Source: Amphibacillus sediminis NBRC 103570 (GTDB lineage Bacteria; Bacillota; Bacilli; Bacillales; Amphibacillaceae). Taken from it: DNA of 64,000 bases. Shown here one piece after another: positions 8,131-19,186 of the stretch. The number at the start of each line of letters is the position of its first letter. The first letter of the stretch is position 1. The notes under the pieces were generated by a model. It did not search any database, was not told where the DNA came from, and worked only from the letters and a program-made list of their open reading frames with translations. A program made the translations under genes and the position numbers. The stretch spans positions 62,001-126,000 of the forward strand of contig NZ_BCQW01000002.1 in the NCBI RefSeq assembly GCF_001552275.1. The letters are read 5' to 3'.

Positions 8131-9828
8131 ATGCAAATAAAAGCTACAGAGCGTTCAAGTTGGTTCACCATGCCTAAACGATTGATATTGTTAACCGTGG
8201 CATTACTGTTAATCTCTAATAGTATAATTGGAGTTACCTCCTACTATTCTGCTAGAAATTTAACAGTCAATCAAATCGAGCAGCGTTTAATGCGAGAAGT
8301 ATATTTAATGCAACAAATTGCCTCAAATTTAAATTTTGTTTACATAAGTGATTACGATTATTTTATGCAACAACTTGAAAGTAACGTAAGAGATCAACAA
8401 GAGGTATTAGCGCAGGATGGACTAACGTCAGATTTTTTTTACATCTCTGAACACAATGTTATCCCTTTTCAAACCAGTTCGTCCTCACTTCCTGAAATTG
8501 ATCACGTGTTAAGTGAACAATTACTCGAGCTTAAAACTGGCATTATACATCATCAGATTGATGGTGAACCCTACACCATCGCCTTTCAACACATGCCTGA
8601 GATTAATGGCATCTACGGTATTATCCTTCCTGAGGCTACCTACTTGACAGCGATTAATCAGATGGGGAAATTTACGTTTATCGTGACATTCATTAGTCTT
8701 TTGCTTTCGGTTGTTATAACGATTTGGTTTGTACGAAGTGTTACTAACCCTCTTCACCGAATACAAGAAACCATGCATCAAGTAAGAGAAGGTCAGTTAA
8801 AGCGGATAACCAAGCTTGGTACCTCTATCCCAGAGCTTAGATCATTAACGAGTAGCTATAATACAATGATTGATCAAATGACCAAGCTGCTTAAACAAAT
8901 AAAAGAAACGACCGAGCAAGTTACGAAAACAGGCTTTGAACTCCAGACAGCTTCTGATCAAACTTTAGCAGCTAGTCGTGAATTGATCGACACGCTTTCA
9001 GGAGTAAAGGAAGGAGCCGAAACAACTGCAACTCAAGCTGATTCAAATTCCGAAGTGGCTCATTCTACACAAAAGCTAATTGAAGGAATGAAACAACAAA
9101 TCCATCAAGCATCTTTTCGTTCTTCCGATATGAATCAAGCTGCTACTGACGGAAACAGACAGATGCAAGCATTAATGGCAACACTTGATCATTTCGAAGA
9201 TCATGTTACGTATGCAACGAAATCAATACACAATGTTAACAGCTCCTCACAGTCTGTTTATCATCTTATTTCATTATTAGAGGATATTGTCGATCAAACA
9301 AAGCTGTTAGCATTAAATGCTTCAATTGAAGCTGCTCGTGCTGGTGATGCTGGAAAAGGCTTCTCTGTCGTAGCGGCTGAAGTCGGCCGTTTGGCTGAGC
9401 AATCTAAAGCGACAACAGATCAAATGGCTTCAACCATCAACCAAATGTTAAACAAAACCGATGCAGCAGTTCAAGCATTCGACCAAATGCTTGAAGAAAG
9501 TCAAACGAACCTCCAACATGCCGAAAATACACAGACGAAATTCGAATCATTGCTAGAAGAAATTAAACAAGTCAGCGAGGTCTTAGTTCGAGTTGGTAAC
9601 GAGATGGGGAACGTAGAAGCTGTGATCCCAAAGCTTGAATCAGGTTCTACTAAACTATCAAGTATCTCACAAGAAACTTTGGCAAGTTCAGAGGAAATGG
9701 TCGCCACAAGTGAAACGCAAGTCAATCAAATGGAACAAATCTACCAAATTGGGGTTACCTTACTCGATTTATCACAACAATTAGAGCAATTAGTTAATCC
9801 GTTTCAATTTGAAGGAAATCACGAATAA
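8131..9828 (+). CDS. Methyl-accepting chemotaxis protein (transmembrane chemoreceptor)
   Basis: Inner-membrane chemoreceptor of 565 aa. A first membrane helix lies near residues 20-40, an extracellular sensor of about 140 residues follows, then a second helix near 180-200 ([20 protein letters not shown]), a HAMP domain, and a long coiled-coil signalling domain. The hairpin tip includes [20 protein letters not shown] and [13 protein letters not shown], the CheA/CheW contact region. ATG 8131 is preferred because GGAGGGAAGG precedes it by 4 nt. The sensor domain gives no ligand clue. Monocistronic, ended by a strong shared terminator. Confidence 0.93.
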   Translation: MQIKATERSSWFTMPKRLILLTVALLLISNSIIGVTSYYSARNLTVNQIEQRLMREVYLMQQIASNLNFVYISDYDYFMQQLESNVRDQQEVLAQDGLTSDFFYISEHNVIPFQTSSSSLPEIDHVLSEQLLELKTGIIHHQIDGEPYTIAFQHMPEINGIYGIILPEATYLTAINQMGKFTFIVTFISLLLSVVITIWFVRSVTNPLHRIQETMHQVREGQLKRITKLGTSIPELRSLTSSYNTMIDQMTKLLKQIKETTEQVTKTGFELQTASDQTLAASRELIDTLSGVKEGAETTATQADSNSEVAHSTQKLIEGMKQQIHQASFRSSDMNQAATDGNRQMQALMATLDHFEDHVTYATKSIHNVNSSSQSVYHLISLLEDIVDQTKLLALNASIEAARAGDAGKGFSVVAAEVGRLAEQSKATTDQMASTINQMLNKTDAAVQAFDQMLEESQTNLQHAENTQTKFESLLEEIKQVSEVLVRVGNEMGNVEAVIPKLESGSTKLSSISQETLASSEEMVATSETQVNQMEQIYQIGVTLLDLSQQLEQLVNPFQFEGNHE

Positions 9829-9846
9829 GAAATTGTTCCTTAATCA

Positions 9847-9890
9847 AGAAAGGGCACAAGATATAAATGCCTATATCTTGTGCCCTTTCT
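9847..9890. terminator. Bidirectional terminator between the chemoreceptor and the ABC exporter operon
   Basis: Near-perfect stem AGAAAGGGCACAAGATATA / TATATCTTGTGCCCTTTCT with a 6-nt loop, between convergent genes. Confidence 0.9.
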
Positions 9891-9902
9891 ATCTCATTTA
9901 AT

Positions 9903-10544
9903 TTATAGATCTACAGCAGAAAAGCGTCTTGCCGCCAAATTAAAGGTATAACACATACCCATGATATAAATCACCAAACCTAACCCTAAAATAGGTAACT
10001 GTCGAAACATCATATCAGGACTTGTACTATCTAACCATTGAAGTGATGGAATATGTGCTAAAAATTCCATTATGAATATTCCGATTACCGCTGGGACACT
10101 GGCGATAATAAAAGTTCGCCCAACTTTAAATGCTGTTTGATAGAATTGAACAAAAAATATCAGATTAAATATGGCAAATATGATTAGTCCAAATCCATAA
10201 TAGGCAACATTAGCTTCAATCCCCACTGGATTCCCCTCTGGAATAATATAAACACGCAAGATCGCAAATGGTATTGAAATAAGCAATTGTGTCAACTGAG
10301 TAAACGATACTAATAAACATTTACCTTTAACAACATCACTTTTTTTTATCGGCAAAAGAGCGGTATAATAGGTATCACGGGTTTCCCTACCAAACATAAA
10401 CGTAATAAACGGAGCCAAACAACCAAATAAAAAAACAACGCCATAAGGGTAAGCAGGAACAATAACTAATATCCCCATTAACATAAACACGAACAATGTT
10501 GGATGTGCTGCCAGTCGCAATTCTTTATATAACAGGTTAAACAT
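9903..10544 (-). CDS. ABC-2 type transporter permease
   Basis: Membrane partner of the ATPase encoded just upstream. 213 aa with about six hydrophobic segments, including FVFMLMGILVIVPAYPYGVV near the N-terminus and LGLGLVIYIMGMCYTFNL near the C-terminus. The FGRETRDTYYTALLPIKKSDVVKGK segment is typical of ABC-2 permeases of bacteriocin/antibiotic-type exporters. Its start overlaps the ATPase gene by 8 nt, so the two are translationally coupled. Substrate unknown. Confidence 0.82.
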   Translation of the reverse strand: MFNLLYKELRLAAHPTLFVFMLMGILVIVPAYPYGVVFLFGCLAPFITFMFGRETRDTYYTALLPIKKSDVVKGKCLLVSFTQLTQLLISIPFAILRVYIIPEGNPVGIEANVAYYGFGLIIFAIFNLIFFVQFYQTAFKVGRTFIIASVPAVIGIFIMEFLAHIPSLQWLDSTSPDMMFRQLPILGLGLVIYIMGMCYTFNLAARRFSAVDL

Positions 10545-11283
10545 TATTGCTCCCCCTTTCAGTACGCAGCATGACTTCTTCTAAGGTTAATCCCCTACTA
10601 TCACTAGGTTCCTTGAGGTGCTGAAAGGATTGGATAAAACTTTCCTTTTCTGCACTGGCCAGTACCTTGCCTTTCTTTATATATGTGATGTCATCCGCAC
10701 ATTTTTCTAAATCTGAAGTAATGTGAGTAGAAAATAAAATACTACGCTGTCCATCTTTAATTAACTGCCTAAATAGGACCAATAAATCGTCACGTGAAAC
10801 AGGGTCTAATCCACTGGTAGGCTCATCAAATATTAGAAGCTTAGCATGATGCGATAGTGCCAAGGCAATTGAATATTTTACTCTCATGCCAGCAGACAAC
10901 TGTTTGACTTGTTTTAGCTCATCAAGATTAAATTCCTGCATATATTTTTGATAGGCTGATTCGTCCCAGTTCGTATAGAATCTTCTCGTAACGTTTGTAA
11001 TATCACGAAGCTTTTTGTGTTGGTAGAAATCGACACCACCAAATACCACACCAATCTCTTGTTTACAAGCCAATTCATTGTCTGGAAACGATCGCCCTAG
11101 CATTTCAATCTGCCCATCATCTGGGCAGACCATATTTAATATGGATTTAAGTGTCGTTGTTTTACCAGCACCATTTACACCAATTAACCCCATGATCCGA
11201 CCGTAAGAAAGGGAAAATGAGACACTTTGTAGAGTAAAAGAAGGATACTGCTTAGTTAGTCCTTGCACAGATAATATATTCAT
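10537..11283 (-). CDS. ABC transporter ATP-binding protein
   Basis: 248-aa ATPase powering the adjacent ABC-2 permease. Walker A is GVNGAGKTTTLKS near residue 37; the signature is QLSAGMRVKYSIALALSH; Walker B is LLIFDEPTSGLDPVS; the switch histidine is in FSTHITSDLEKCADD. It overlaps the upstream XRE-AbrB gene by 4 nt (ATGA). The C-terminal extension after the switch region resembles YtrB/BcrA-type exporters. The regulator-ATPase-permease order suggests a self-regulated exporter cassette. Confidence 0.92.
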   Translation of the reverse strand: MNILSVQGLTKQYPSFTLQSVSFSLSYGRIMGLIGVNGAGKTTTLKSILNMVCPDDGQIEMLGRSFPDNELACKQEIGVVFGGVDFYQHKKLRDITNVTRRFYTNWDESAYQKYMQEFNLDELKQVKQLSAGMRVKYSIALALSHHAKLLIFDEPTSGLDPVSRDDLLVLFRQLIKDGQRSILFSTHITSDLEKCADDITYIKKGKVLASAEKESFIQSFQHLKEPSDSRGLTLEEVMLRTERGSNNV

Positions 11284-11747
11284 TTACTGTCACCCCTACT
11301 TGAACGATTTTCGATAATGTGGTTGGCTATGCTAAGAAAAAATTGCTCAGGCATTAAGGCGATACCAGCTGATTCAGGATTAGAATCACCTAAAACAATT
11401 AAGGCATCACCCTGTTTTAGCCCAAACATATCACGTGCTTTTTTCGGAATGACGATTTGTCCTCTTTCTCCGATCTGAACGGTTCCAAACAGATGTTTAT
11501 CTTTGGGCGGCACAGGAACACCATTTTTTCTTTGATCAAAGTGGACTAAATCATCCAATGAGACCTCATATAGATTAGACAATGCATCGCAATGCACGAT
11601 GTCAGGTACAGAATCACCAGCTTCCCATTTAGCCACTGATTGCCGTGTCACACCAATTGCTTCTGCCACTTTTTCCTGTGATAATTGCTTCTGCTTGCGC
11701 AGACTAGCAAGGTTATATGCAAGATTTCCTTCAGTTTGATTATTCAT
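11280..11747 (-). CDS. XRE-type regulator fused to an AbrB-like swapped-hairpin domain
   Basis: 155-aa predicted repressor of the downstream ABC exporter. Residues about 8-65 form an XRE helix-turn-helix (LRKQKQLSQEKVAEAIGVTR then QSVAKWEAG). Residues about 85-130 contain VQIGERGQIVIPKKARDMFG, a SpoVT/AbrB-type domain, so two DNA-binding modules are joined. ATG 11747 has AAGGGGTG at good spacing; GTG 11756 is too close to that site. First gene of the operon, overlapping the ATPase by 4 nt. Confidence 0.83.
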   Translation of the reverse strand: MNNQTEGNLAYNLASLRKQKQLSQEKVAEAIGVTRQSVAKWEAGDSVPDIVHCDALSNLYEVSLDDLVHFDQRKNGVPVPPKDKHLFGTVQIGERGQIVIPKKARDMFGLKQGDALIVLGDSNPESAGIALMPEQFFLSIANHIIENRSSRGDSK

Positions 11748-11914
11748 ATTTATCACACCCCTTGATCACAGTTTACACTTATCCTTTGGATATGCAATCA
11801 ACCAACAAACACAAATCATGTTAAATTTAGTTACGTCATTTAAATCACACAACAATAGTAAAAGCATAAGCTGTTCGTTGAAGTCACTGCCAATAGCTAT
11901 TGCTGCCCACCGAA

Positions 11915-11950
11915 AAAACGCATCCGATCTTGCCAAGATCTGATGCGTTG
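11915..11950 (-). terminator. Terminator downstream of argF
   Basis: Read on the minus strand AACGCATCAGATCT / AGATCGGATGCGTT forms a 14-bp stem followed by a T run (TTTTTTCGG), directly after the argF stop codon. Confidence 0.92.
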
Positions 11951-11955
11951 CTATT

Positions 11956-12900
11956 CTAGTCCGATAATAGTACTACCATTAAAGCCTTTTGGGCATGAAG
12001 GCGATTCTCTGCTTCCTGAACCACAACTGAATGTTCACCATCGATCACATCAGCTGTTACTTCCTCTCCACGGTGGGCCGGTAAACAGTGCATAAAAAGA
12101 TAATCTTCTTTTGCATGTGATAGAAGTTCTTCATTAATCTGATAACTAGCAAATAGTTGTTCTCGAGCTGCCTGTTCACTCTCCTGTCCCATACTTGCCC
12201 AGACATCCGTATAGATAACATCAGCATCCTTAATTGCCGCTATCGGATCAGTCGTAACGGTAATCGTGGTTCCTGTCTCTTGTGCCAGTGCTTGAGCCTT
12301 CTGTACAATAGCATCTTGGGGTAAGTAGTCTTGTGGTGCCGCTGTACTAAAATCCATTCCCATTTTCGTTGCACCTACCATTAAGGAATGAGCCATGTTG
12401 TTTCCATCACCAATGTAAGCCAGTTTGAGTCCAGCAAGCTTTCCCTTTACTTCTTCAATCGTTTGTAAATCGGCTAATACCTGACAAGGGTGGAAGTCAT
12501 CGGTTAGCCCATTTATAACGGGAATGGACGCATGTTCCGCTAACTCTTCCACATCTTTTTGAGCATAGGTACGAATCATGATACCATCTAAGTAACCAGA
12601 TAAAATTTTGGCCGTATCGGAGATAGGCTCACCACGTCCAAGTTGTAAGTCATTCGTGCTAAGGAATAAACCAATTCCGCCTAATTGATAAATACCTGCT
12701 TCAAATGATACACGCGTACGCGTTGATGATTTCTCAAAAATCATCCCTAAAACTTTACCTTTCAGTGGTTGATAGCTTTGACCAGCCTTATGCTTAGCCT
12801 TAATCTCCTTGGCAAGCTCCAGTAAATAAGTCAATTCCTCTGTAGTATAATCAAATAATGTTAGAAAATCCTTCCCTTTCATTTGTGTGTGCTGATCCAT
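11956..12900 (-). CDS. argF: Ornithine carbamoyltransferase
   Basis: Makes citrulline from ornithine and carbamoyl phosphate. 314 aa, normal length. The carbamoyl-phosphate motif FEKSSTRTRVSFEAG lies near residue 55, FHPCQVLADLQT near 140, the ornithine-side DVWASMGQE near 230 and HCLPAHRGEEV near 270. It is the last gene of the arg cluster, downstream of carB and separated from it by a type II repeat. A strong terminator follows at once. Whether argF is read from the argG promoter or its own is not resolved. Confidence 0.96.
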   Translation of the reverse strand: MDQHTQMKGKDFLTLFDYTTEELTYLLELAKEIKAKHKAGQSYQPLKGKVLGMIFEKSSTRTRVSFEAGIYQLGGIGLFLSTNDLQLGRGEPISDTAKILSGYLDGIMIRTYAQKDVEELAEHASIPVINGLTDDFHPCQVLADLQTIEEVKGKLAGLKLAYIGDGNNMAHSLMVGATKMGMDFSTAAPQDYLPQDAIVQKAQALAQETGTTITVTTDPIAAIKDADVIYTDVWASMGQESEQAAREQLFASYQINEELLSHAKEDYLFMHCLPAHRGEEVTADVIDGEHSVVVQEAENRLHAQKALMVVLLSD

Positions 12901-13032
12901 TACGACACCCCTAACTTCAATTATTTAGTTAAAACGACACATGTTTGTTGATAGCTTTAATACTGATCCGCCACTCATTCCATCGCCACGCTCAATCTAC
13001 TTGCTTCTAACTCGGCCTGATTGTATACAGAT

Positions 13033-13213
13033 ATCAAATATTTGCACCCCGATTTGTCAAACTTTGCTCGCTATATTTCCGTTGAAAGTCTGTGGCATCC
13101 GCTGGAAGCTCTAACTTTATACAGCCGGGGTCTGTGCCCCTGCTGAATGGAATACATATGGGTATTCATCTCACCACTATAAAAGTGGGAGATTTCTGCT
13201 GATTGAAGTTAAA
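13033..13213 (+). repeat. Type II structured repeat, copy 2 (overlaps the carB 3' end)
   Basis: Starts ATCAAAT and lacks the first small hairpin arm, then follows the consensus: TTTCCGTTGAAAGTCTGTGG, a GGGGTCTGTGCCCC hairpin, GAATACATATGGGTATTC and CTCACCACT...AAGTGGGAG. Its right end runs to about 13213, past the carB stop codon at 13177-13179, so it contributes coding sequence to carB. Confidence 0.88.
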
Positions 13214-16200
13214 GCATTTGTCTCTGCTCGATAGCTAGCCAGCGTTGCTATATCCATGTCACGATAATCTAATGCGGTTAAATAGGCGATTAAAGTCTCT
13301 GGATAGCTTAATACAACAGCTCCATTAACCAATCCTTGCTCTCGAATCGCTGTTGATTGATTATCACAAATAAGGTTAAATTGCTCATTCTCGATCGCCT
13401 TAATCGCTTCTTCAACCGTTAAAACATGAGCTACATTGACCCCATATTCAGCTAACTGATCGGCTGTGTCTGGTGTAGCAGAAAGAGCTACTTTGGTATG
13501 CTTTAACGCATGCACTAATTTATCATCGATAGTCGATAAGGATAAAAATAAACCTTTGCCAGCTGTTACCGGAAGTAAGCTCTCTCCCTTCCAACCAAAT
13601 GCCTTTGCTAATGCTTCTTCAACAGTTTTGCCCAATCCAATCGCTTCACCCGTTGATTTCATCTCAGGTGACAAGAGCGGATCAACGCCAGGTAATTTAT
13701 TTGAAGAAAAAATAGGCATTTTCACAGCATAAAACGGGATATCCTGATGTAGACCCAGAGCCCATCCTTGATCTCTTAAATGCTCGCCCATCTGAACACG
13801 TACCGCTAACTCAACCATTTTTACTCCTGTCACTTTGCTCACAATTGGGACTGTTCTTGAAGCCCTTGGATTGACTTCTAATACGTAGATCGTTTCCCGA
13901 TCAGGACTAAGCACAAATTGTATATTTAACATACCCTTTACCTTTAAAGCTTGAGCTATTTTCTGGGTATACTGAGTTATCGTTTCTTTCTCCTGTTTAG
14001 ATAGACTTCGTGCTGGGAAAACAGCAACACTATCGCCTGAATGGACACCAGCAGGCTCAATATGCTCAAATATACCTGGTATGATAAGATCTTCACCATC
14101 ACAGACCGCATCTACTTCAACTTCAATTCCCTCAACAAATTGATCAATTAATAGTGGAAAAAGACGTGAAGATGGGGTTTGTTTGGACAGGTTCGCTACG
14201 TATTGCTCCAACTCTTTTTCTGATTGGATGACCAACATCCCCTGACCACCAATGACATAAGATGGCCGAATTAAAATAGGGTAACCTATTTGTTTTGCCG
14301 TTTCTTTGGCATCGCCTATCGACATCACAGCATCGCCAGGAATATGGGGAATATTAAGTTGTTGTAGTAACTGGTAAAATAAAGCCCGATCCTCAGTTTT
14401 GTCAATCAGCTCAAGATCAGTTCCGATCACATTAACTCCTGCTTTAACTAAATCATCTGCTAAATGAATTGCTGTTTGACCTCCAAATTGGACAAGAACA
14501 CCGATGGCCTGTTCTTTCTCCACAACCTGCATCACATCTTCTGCATTAAGTGGTTCAAAATAGAGATGATCAGCCGTGCTATAATCGGTACTTACCGTTT
14601 CAGGGTTATTGTTAATGACAATCGCCTCTATGCCTTGATGTTTTAGAGCAAGCGCTGCATGGACTGAACAATAATCAAATTCAACTCCTTGACCAATTCG
14701 AATCGGTCCAGAGCCTAAAACGATAACCCGTTTGTCACCCACTAATGGTTCTACTTCATCATCCTCATACCAAGAGCTATAGAAATAAGGTGTATCCGCA
14801 GAAAATTCCGCTGCACAGGTATCAACCATTTTATAACTTGCTCGAATGTTTCGTTCATCCCATTTTGTCTGAACAATCTCCTCTTCAACATTAAACAGCT
14901 CAGCCAATCGTTTATTGGAAACAGCATATTTTTTTATTTGACTTAATTGATTAGCGTTGATTTCCGACCACGTCTGCTTAGCTAGATTCAATTCAAAATC
15001 AATCAGCCATTTAATTTGGTCGAGGAAATATTTGGTGATTCCTGTGATCTTCTGGATAATAGCTACACTGTACCCACGTCGAAAGGCTTCAGCTAAGACA
15101 AACAATCGTTGATCTGTGGGTTCACCTAAGGCTTGATTAAGCGCTGTATCTGATAACTTCTCAACACCTGGAAGCTGCAGGCTGGTCAAGCCAATCTCTA
15201 ATGATCGAATCGCTTTATTTAAAGCTGCTGGGAAGTTACGTGCAAGTGCCATTACCTCACCAGTCGCCTTCATTTGTGTACCTAAAGTTCGGTCAGCTTG
15301 ATAAAACTTATCAAATGGCCAACGTGGAATTTTTAGAGCAATATAGTCAATAGCGGGTTCAAAGCTGGCATATGTATCACCCGTAATGGGGTTAAGCACC
15401 TCGTCCAGGTGATAGCCTAGGGCAAGCTTTGCAGCAATTCGCGCAATTGGGTACCCAGTCGCTTTAGAAGCTAGTGCACTCGAGCGACTCACACGTGGAT
15501 TCACTTCAATGATAATGTACTCGTCACTGTCAGGATTAAGAGCAAATTGAATATTACACCCCCCAATTACACCGAGCTCCCGTATCACTTTTATCGAAGA
15601 TGATCTAAGCATTTGATGTTGCTGATCCGTTAATGTTTGAGTTGGAGCAACCACAATACTGTCTCCTGTGTGAACACCAACTGGATCGAGATTCTCCATA
15701 TTACAAATAATGACACAGGTATCGTTGGCATCTCGCATCACTTCATATTCGATTTCCTTCCAGCCTTTCACACTTTGCTCTATTAACACTTGATCAATCG
15801 GACTTTGTTGTAAACCATTTTTGACAATCCGTTCAAGCTCTGACTGATTGTTAGCAATCCCTCCACCTGCACCTCCCAATGTATAGGCAGGTCGAACAAT
15901 GATCGGATAACCTATTTGTCGTGCAAAGGCTACGGCATCAGCAATAGATTCAACGGATAAGCTTTCTGCAATCGGCTCATTTATTTGCTTCATCATCGAT
16001 TTAAATAGTTCTCGGTCTTCGCCTTTTTCGATCGTGTCTAGTGGTGTGCCTAACAAGGCTACTTTATGCTGCGCTAATACCCCTGCCTCAGTTAAAGCCA
16101 TCGCTAAATTTAAACCTGTTTGCCCACCTAATGTAGGCAGCAGCCCATCTGGCTTTTCTTTTTCAATAATTTGACTAATTGACTCAAGCGTTAGGGGCTC

Positions 16201-16398
16201 TAAATAAACATGATCAGCTATGTTCTCGTCAGTCATAATTGTAGCGGGATTGTTATTGACTAGCACGACTTCAATCCCTTCCTCTTTTAATGCTAAGCAA
16301 GCCTGTGTTCCCGCATAGTCAAATTCAGCGGCCTGACCGATCACGATCGGACCAGATCCAATGACCAGGACCTTCTTTATCTCTGTTAATTTAGGCAT
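13177..16398 (-). CDS. carB: Carbamoyl-phosphate synthase large subunit
   Basis: Forms carbamoyl phosphate from ammonia, bicarbonate and two ATP. The 1073-aa protein has two homologous synthetase halves: residues 1-400 ([32 protein letters not shown]) and about 555-935 ([31 protein letters not shown]), plus a C-terminal MGS-like regulatory domain. It overlaps carA by 8 nt. Position between argH-carA and argF marks it as the arginine-pathway enzyme. Oddity: the last dozen or so codons and the TAG stop lie inside a type II repeat, so the native C-terminus appears to have been replaced. Confidence 0.96.
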   Translation of the reverse strand: MPKLTEIKKVLVIGSGPIVIGQAAEFDYAGTQACLALKEEGIEVVLVNNNPATIMTDENIADHVYLEPLTLESISQIIEKEKPDGLLPTLGGQTGLNLAMALTEAGVLAQHKVALLGTPLDTIEKGEDRELFKSMMKQINEPIAESLSVESIADAVAFARQIGYPIIVRPAYTLGGAGGGIANNQSELERIVKNGLQQSPIDQVLIEQSVKGWKEIEYEVMRDANDTCVIICNMENLDPVGVHTGDSIVVAPTQTLTDQQHQMLRSSSIKVIRELGVIGGCNIQFALNPDSDEYIIIEVNPRVSRSSALASKATGYPIARIAAKLALGYHLDEVLNPITGDTYASFEPAIDYIALKIPRWPFDKFYQADRTLGTQMKATGEVMALARNFPAALNKAIRSLEIGLTSLQLPGVEKLSDTALNQALGEPTDQRLFVLAEAFRRGYSVAIIQKITGITKYFLDQIKWLIDFELNLAKQTWSEINANQLSQIKKYAVSNKRLAELFNVEEEIVQTKWDERNIRASYKMVDTCAAEFSADTPYFYSSWYEDDEVEPLVGDKRVIVLGSGPIRIGQGVEFDYCSVHAALALKHQGIEAIVINNNPETVSTDYSTADHLYFEPLNAEDVMQVVEKEQAIGVLVQFGGQTAIHLADDLVKAGVNVIGTDLELIDKTEDRALFYQLLQQLNIPHIPGDAVMSIGDAKETAKQIGYPILIRPSYVIGGQGMLVIQSEKELEQYVANLSKQTPSSRLFPLLIDQFVEGIEVEVDAVCDGEDLIIPGIFEHIEPAGVHSGDSVAVFPARSLSKQEKETITQYTQKIAQALKVKGMLNIQFVLSPDRETIYVLEVNPRASRTVPIVSKVTGVKMVELAVRVQMGEHLRDQGWALGLHQDIPFYAVKMPIFSSNKLPGVDPLLSPEMKSTGEAIGLGKTVEEALAKAFGWKGESLLPVTAGKGLFLSLSTIDDKLVHALKHTKVALSATPDTADQLAEYGVNVAHVLTVEEAIKAIENEQFNLICDNQSTAIREQGLVNGAVVLSYPETLIAYLTALDYRDMDIATLASYRAETNALTSISRNLPLL

Positions 16399-17476
16399 GT
16401 TGCTTCTCTCCCTTGATGCTTAACGATTGTATAAAATCTTCAAAGATATAATGGGTATCAACTGGGCCTGGATGTGCCTCAGGATGAAATTGAATTGTTT
16501 GTATTGGCATAAACTTATGCTTTAGTCCTTCAACCGATTGATCGTTCACATTTAGGTGGGATATCTCCCAATCGTTTTGATTGATCGTTGAGTCTTTCAC
16601 TACATATCCATGATTTTGTGATGTAATCATGACCTTGCCCGTAGTCAAATCCTTAACAGGATGATTACTACCGCGATGGCCATACGGCAAACGTGTTGTC
16701 TCAGCTCCAAAAGCTAATGCAATCAGCTGATGACCTAAACAAATACCAAGTGAAGGGTACATCTCTGCTACAGCCTTAACTGTTGGTAAATAATCACTTA
16801 AACTCGCAGGATCCCCTGGGCCATTTGAAAAAACAACAGCATCTGGATCAAGCTCTAAAATAGTGTCCAGGGTTGTATGAAAGGGTACAATGGTTACATC
16901 ACAGCCAACTGAGCGGAGCGCATCAACAATTGATTGCTTATGACCATAGTCAAAAACAACAACATGATGGTTTACGGTGCCATTTGCTTGGTAATATTCC
17001 ATTTTATTAACCGATACCGTTTCAACAACTAATGGATTGACCCGTTCCTGTTTCGGATAATCATCAGGTTTAGTACTAATTTTTCCATAGACTTCACCAT
17101 ACGTCCGAATGATCTTAGTCAAGGCTCGGGTATCAATATCATATAAGGCAGGAATATTAGCACGATCAACAAAATCAACTAAGGAATAATCCGAATGATA
17201 GTGTTCTGGATCATTACAAGGTGTTGAAATAACTAATCCAGCTAAAGCTGTATAAATACTTTCCTTTACTAGATCGTTACAACCGTAGTTACCAATTAAA
17301 GGGTATGTTAGTGCAACAATTTGTCCAGCATAGGATGGATCAGTCATAACCTCTTGGTAGCCTGTCATTGCTGTATTAAAAACTAGTTCGCCTTCCTGCT
17401 CAATTGGCTTGCTCAGCCACTTCCCCTTTAAAACGTCACCTGTATTTAATACCAAATAGGCATTTTGATCGTTCAT
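16391..17476 (-). CDS. carA: Carbamoyl-phosphate synthase small subunit (glutaminase)
   Basis: Supplies ammonia from glutamine to CarB. The N-terminal CPSase small-chain domain has [14 protein letters not shown]-like [20 protein letters not shown] near residue 35. The C-terminal class I glutaminase has the nucleophile in [16 protein letters not shown], preceded by FSNGPGDP, and the His/Glu pair in [11 protein letters not shown]. 361 aa, normal. Starts about 280 bp downstream of argH, with ARG-box-like sequence in the gap, so it likely has its own arginine-regulated promoter. Confidence 0.96.
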   Translation of the reverse strand: MNDQNAYLVLNTGDVLKGKWLSKPIEQEGELVFNTAMTGYQEVMTDPSYAGQIVALTYPLIGNYGCNDLVKESIYTALAGLVISTPCNDPEHYHSDYSLVDFVDRANIPALYDIDTRALTKIIRTYGEVYGKISTKPDDYPKQERVNPLVVETVSVNKMEYYQANGTVNHHVVVFDYGHKQSIVDALRSVGCDVTIVPFHTTLDTILELDPDAVVFSNGPGDPASLSDYLPTVKAVAEMYPSLGICLGHQLIALAFGAETTRLPYGHRGSNHPVKDLTTGKVMITSQNHGYVVKDSTINQNDWEISHLNVNDQSVEGLKHKFMPIQTIQFHPEAHPGPVDTHYIFEDFIQSLSIKGEKQHA

Positions 17477-17495
17477 TCTAATCTCCTCCCCTTAC

Positions 17496-17545
17496 TAGCG
17501 TCAATAAATAAATATACAACAAAATTAATAAATATTCATTTATAT
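17496..17545 (-). promoter_or_regulatory. Probable ARG boxes upstream of carA
   Basis: The minus strand reads ATGAATATTTATTAATT followed by GTATATTTATTTATTGA, two AT-rich imperfect palindromes resembling the ArgR/AhrC box (ATGAATAAAAATTCAT type). They lie 20-70 bp before the carA ATG. Confidence 0.55.
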
Positions 17546-17758
17546 GGATAGAAAAGCTCAGCTCTACGCTAAGCTTGTTGAATAATTGAATCGGATCATC
17601 GAACTTATCTGTATGAGATCATTCTAAATCTTCGTAACGATAAGTAACGAATCTCGTTATTGTTTGGTTTTCGATAACTTAAAAGGTATATGCTCGGTGG
17701 CATAAACCAATGCCCATCGGTTGCTTTATTCCTAAATCAGTGTCTTTTGACATTTACA

Positions 17759-19186
17759 TTAAGTAATCGTCAGCTGTGAAAGGCATGTTATTTTTTGCTC
17801 AAGCCAAAGTTGACTTTGTTTTAGCAAGGCTTCTGCCTGTTCAACTTGACTTTCAACCCTTTTTTGAGCTGTACCTCCTGCAACGTCACGAGCATTCACG
17901 ACTGCTTTAGGATCTAATACCTGATAGATATCATGGTTAATGACTTTAGAAAACTGTTGGAATTCTCCTAAAGAAAGCTCTAATAGATACTTTTTTTGTT
18001 CAATACTATACAGTACGGTCTGACCAACAATAGCATGAGCCTCACGAAAAGGAATACCTTTTTGAACCAGATAATCAGCTAAGTCAGTGGCATTGGAGTA
18101 ATCCTGTGCAACGGCTTGGTACATTTCCTTTTGATGGATCTGCATTGTCTCAATCATTGGGGCAAAGAGGGCTAATGCTCCTTTAATTGTTTCAACTGTA
18201 TCAAACATTCCTTCTTTATCCTCTTGCATATCTTTATTATAAGCGAGTGGTAGTCCTTTTAAAGTGGTCAGCATTCCAATTAAGTGTCCATATACCCGGC
18301 CTGTTTTACCACGAACCAATTCAGGAACATCTGGGTTCTTTTTTTGCGGCATCATACTGCTACCTGTACAAAACGCATCATCTAATTCGATAAAATTAAA
18401 CTCTGCACTTGACCACTGTACTAACTCTTCAGATAGCCTTGATAAGTGAGTGATAATTAGGGAAGCAGCAGCCAAAAACTCAACAACGAAATCTCGATCA
18501 CTTACACTATCCAGACTATTTTCAGTAATAGAATCAAAGCCAAGCTTTGTAGCTACATATTCTCGATCAATAGCAAAAGTTGTCCCTGCTAGAGCACCTG
18601 CTCCTAATGGTGAACGATTAATTCTTTTCCAGGAGTCCATCAATCGTTCCAGATCACGTTGGAACATAAAGACGTAAGCAAGCAAATGATGTGCTAATAG
18701 CACTGGCTGTGCACGTTGCAGATGCGTGTAGCCTGGTAAAATCGTTTCGGTATTCGCTTTTGCCTGAGTGATGAGAGCTTGCTGCAATCCAGTTAGTAGC
18801 TGTCCAATTTGGAGTAGTGCGTCACGCAGGTATAAACGCATGTCAAGCGCTACTTGATCATTTCTACTTCTACCCGTATGGAGCTTTCCACCTACAGCAC
18901 CAACTTGGTCGATTAACAGCTTCTCGATATTCATATGGATATCTTCATTGCTCACAGTAAGCTCAGCTGTTCCTGCCTCAATCTGTTTTGCAACCTTTTT
19001 TAATCCTTGGCTGATGACGATCGCGTCATCTTGTGAGATAATCCCACAGTCAGCAAGCATACTAACATGGGCAAGACTTCCTTGTATATCAAACATCGCT
19101 AGCTTTTGATCAAAGGATATCGAAGCTGTATATTCATCTACGAGTTGATTAGTTGGCTTGGTAAACCGTCCACCCCATAATTTCAT
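17759..19186 (-). CDS. argH: Argininosuccinate lyase
   Basis: Splits argininosuccinate to arginine and fumarate. 475 aa, of the fumarase/aspartase superfamily; the signature [20 protein letters not shown] lies near residue 280, [20 protein letters not shown] near 105, and [18 protein letters not shown] near 375. N-terminus [19 protein letters not shown] is typical. It overlaps argG by 4 nt (ATGA), giving tight co-translation. Length and all active-site blocks are intact. Confidence 0.97.
   Translation of the reverse strand: MKLWGGRFTKPTNQLVDEYTASISFDQKLAMFDIQGSLAHVSMLADCGIISQDDAIVISQGLKKVAKQIEAGTAELTVSNEDIHMNIEKLLIDQVGAVGGKLHTGRSRNDQVALDMRLYLRDALLQIGQLLTGLQQALITQAKANTETILPGYTHLQRAQPVLLAHHLLAYVFMFQRDLERLMDSWKRINRSPLGAGALAGTTFAIDREYVATKLGFDSITENSLDSVSDRDFVVEFLAAASLIITHLSRLSEELVQWSSAEFNFIELDDAFCTGSSMMPQKKNPDVPELVRGKTGRVYGHLIGMLTTLKGLPLAYNKDMQEDKEGMFDTVETIKGALALFAPMIETMQIHQKEMYQAVAQDYSNATDLADYLVQKGIPFREAHAIVGQTVLYSIEQKKYLLELSLGEFQQFSKVINHDIYQVLDPKAVVNARDVAGGTAQKRVESQVEQAEALLKQSQLWLEQKITCLSQLTIT

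Noticed and set aside
14464-14646. Open frames antisense to carB, argH, adhE, pflB, EIIC and others
   Set aside because: Shadow frames of long real genes: low-complexity composition, no ribosome-binding site, full overlap.
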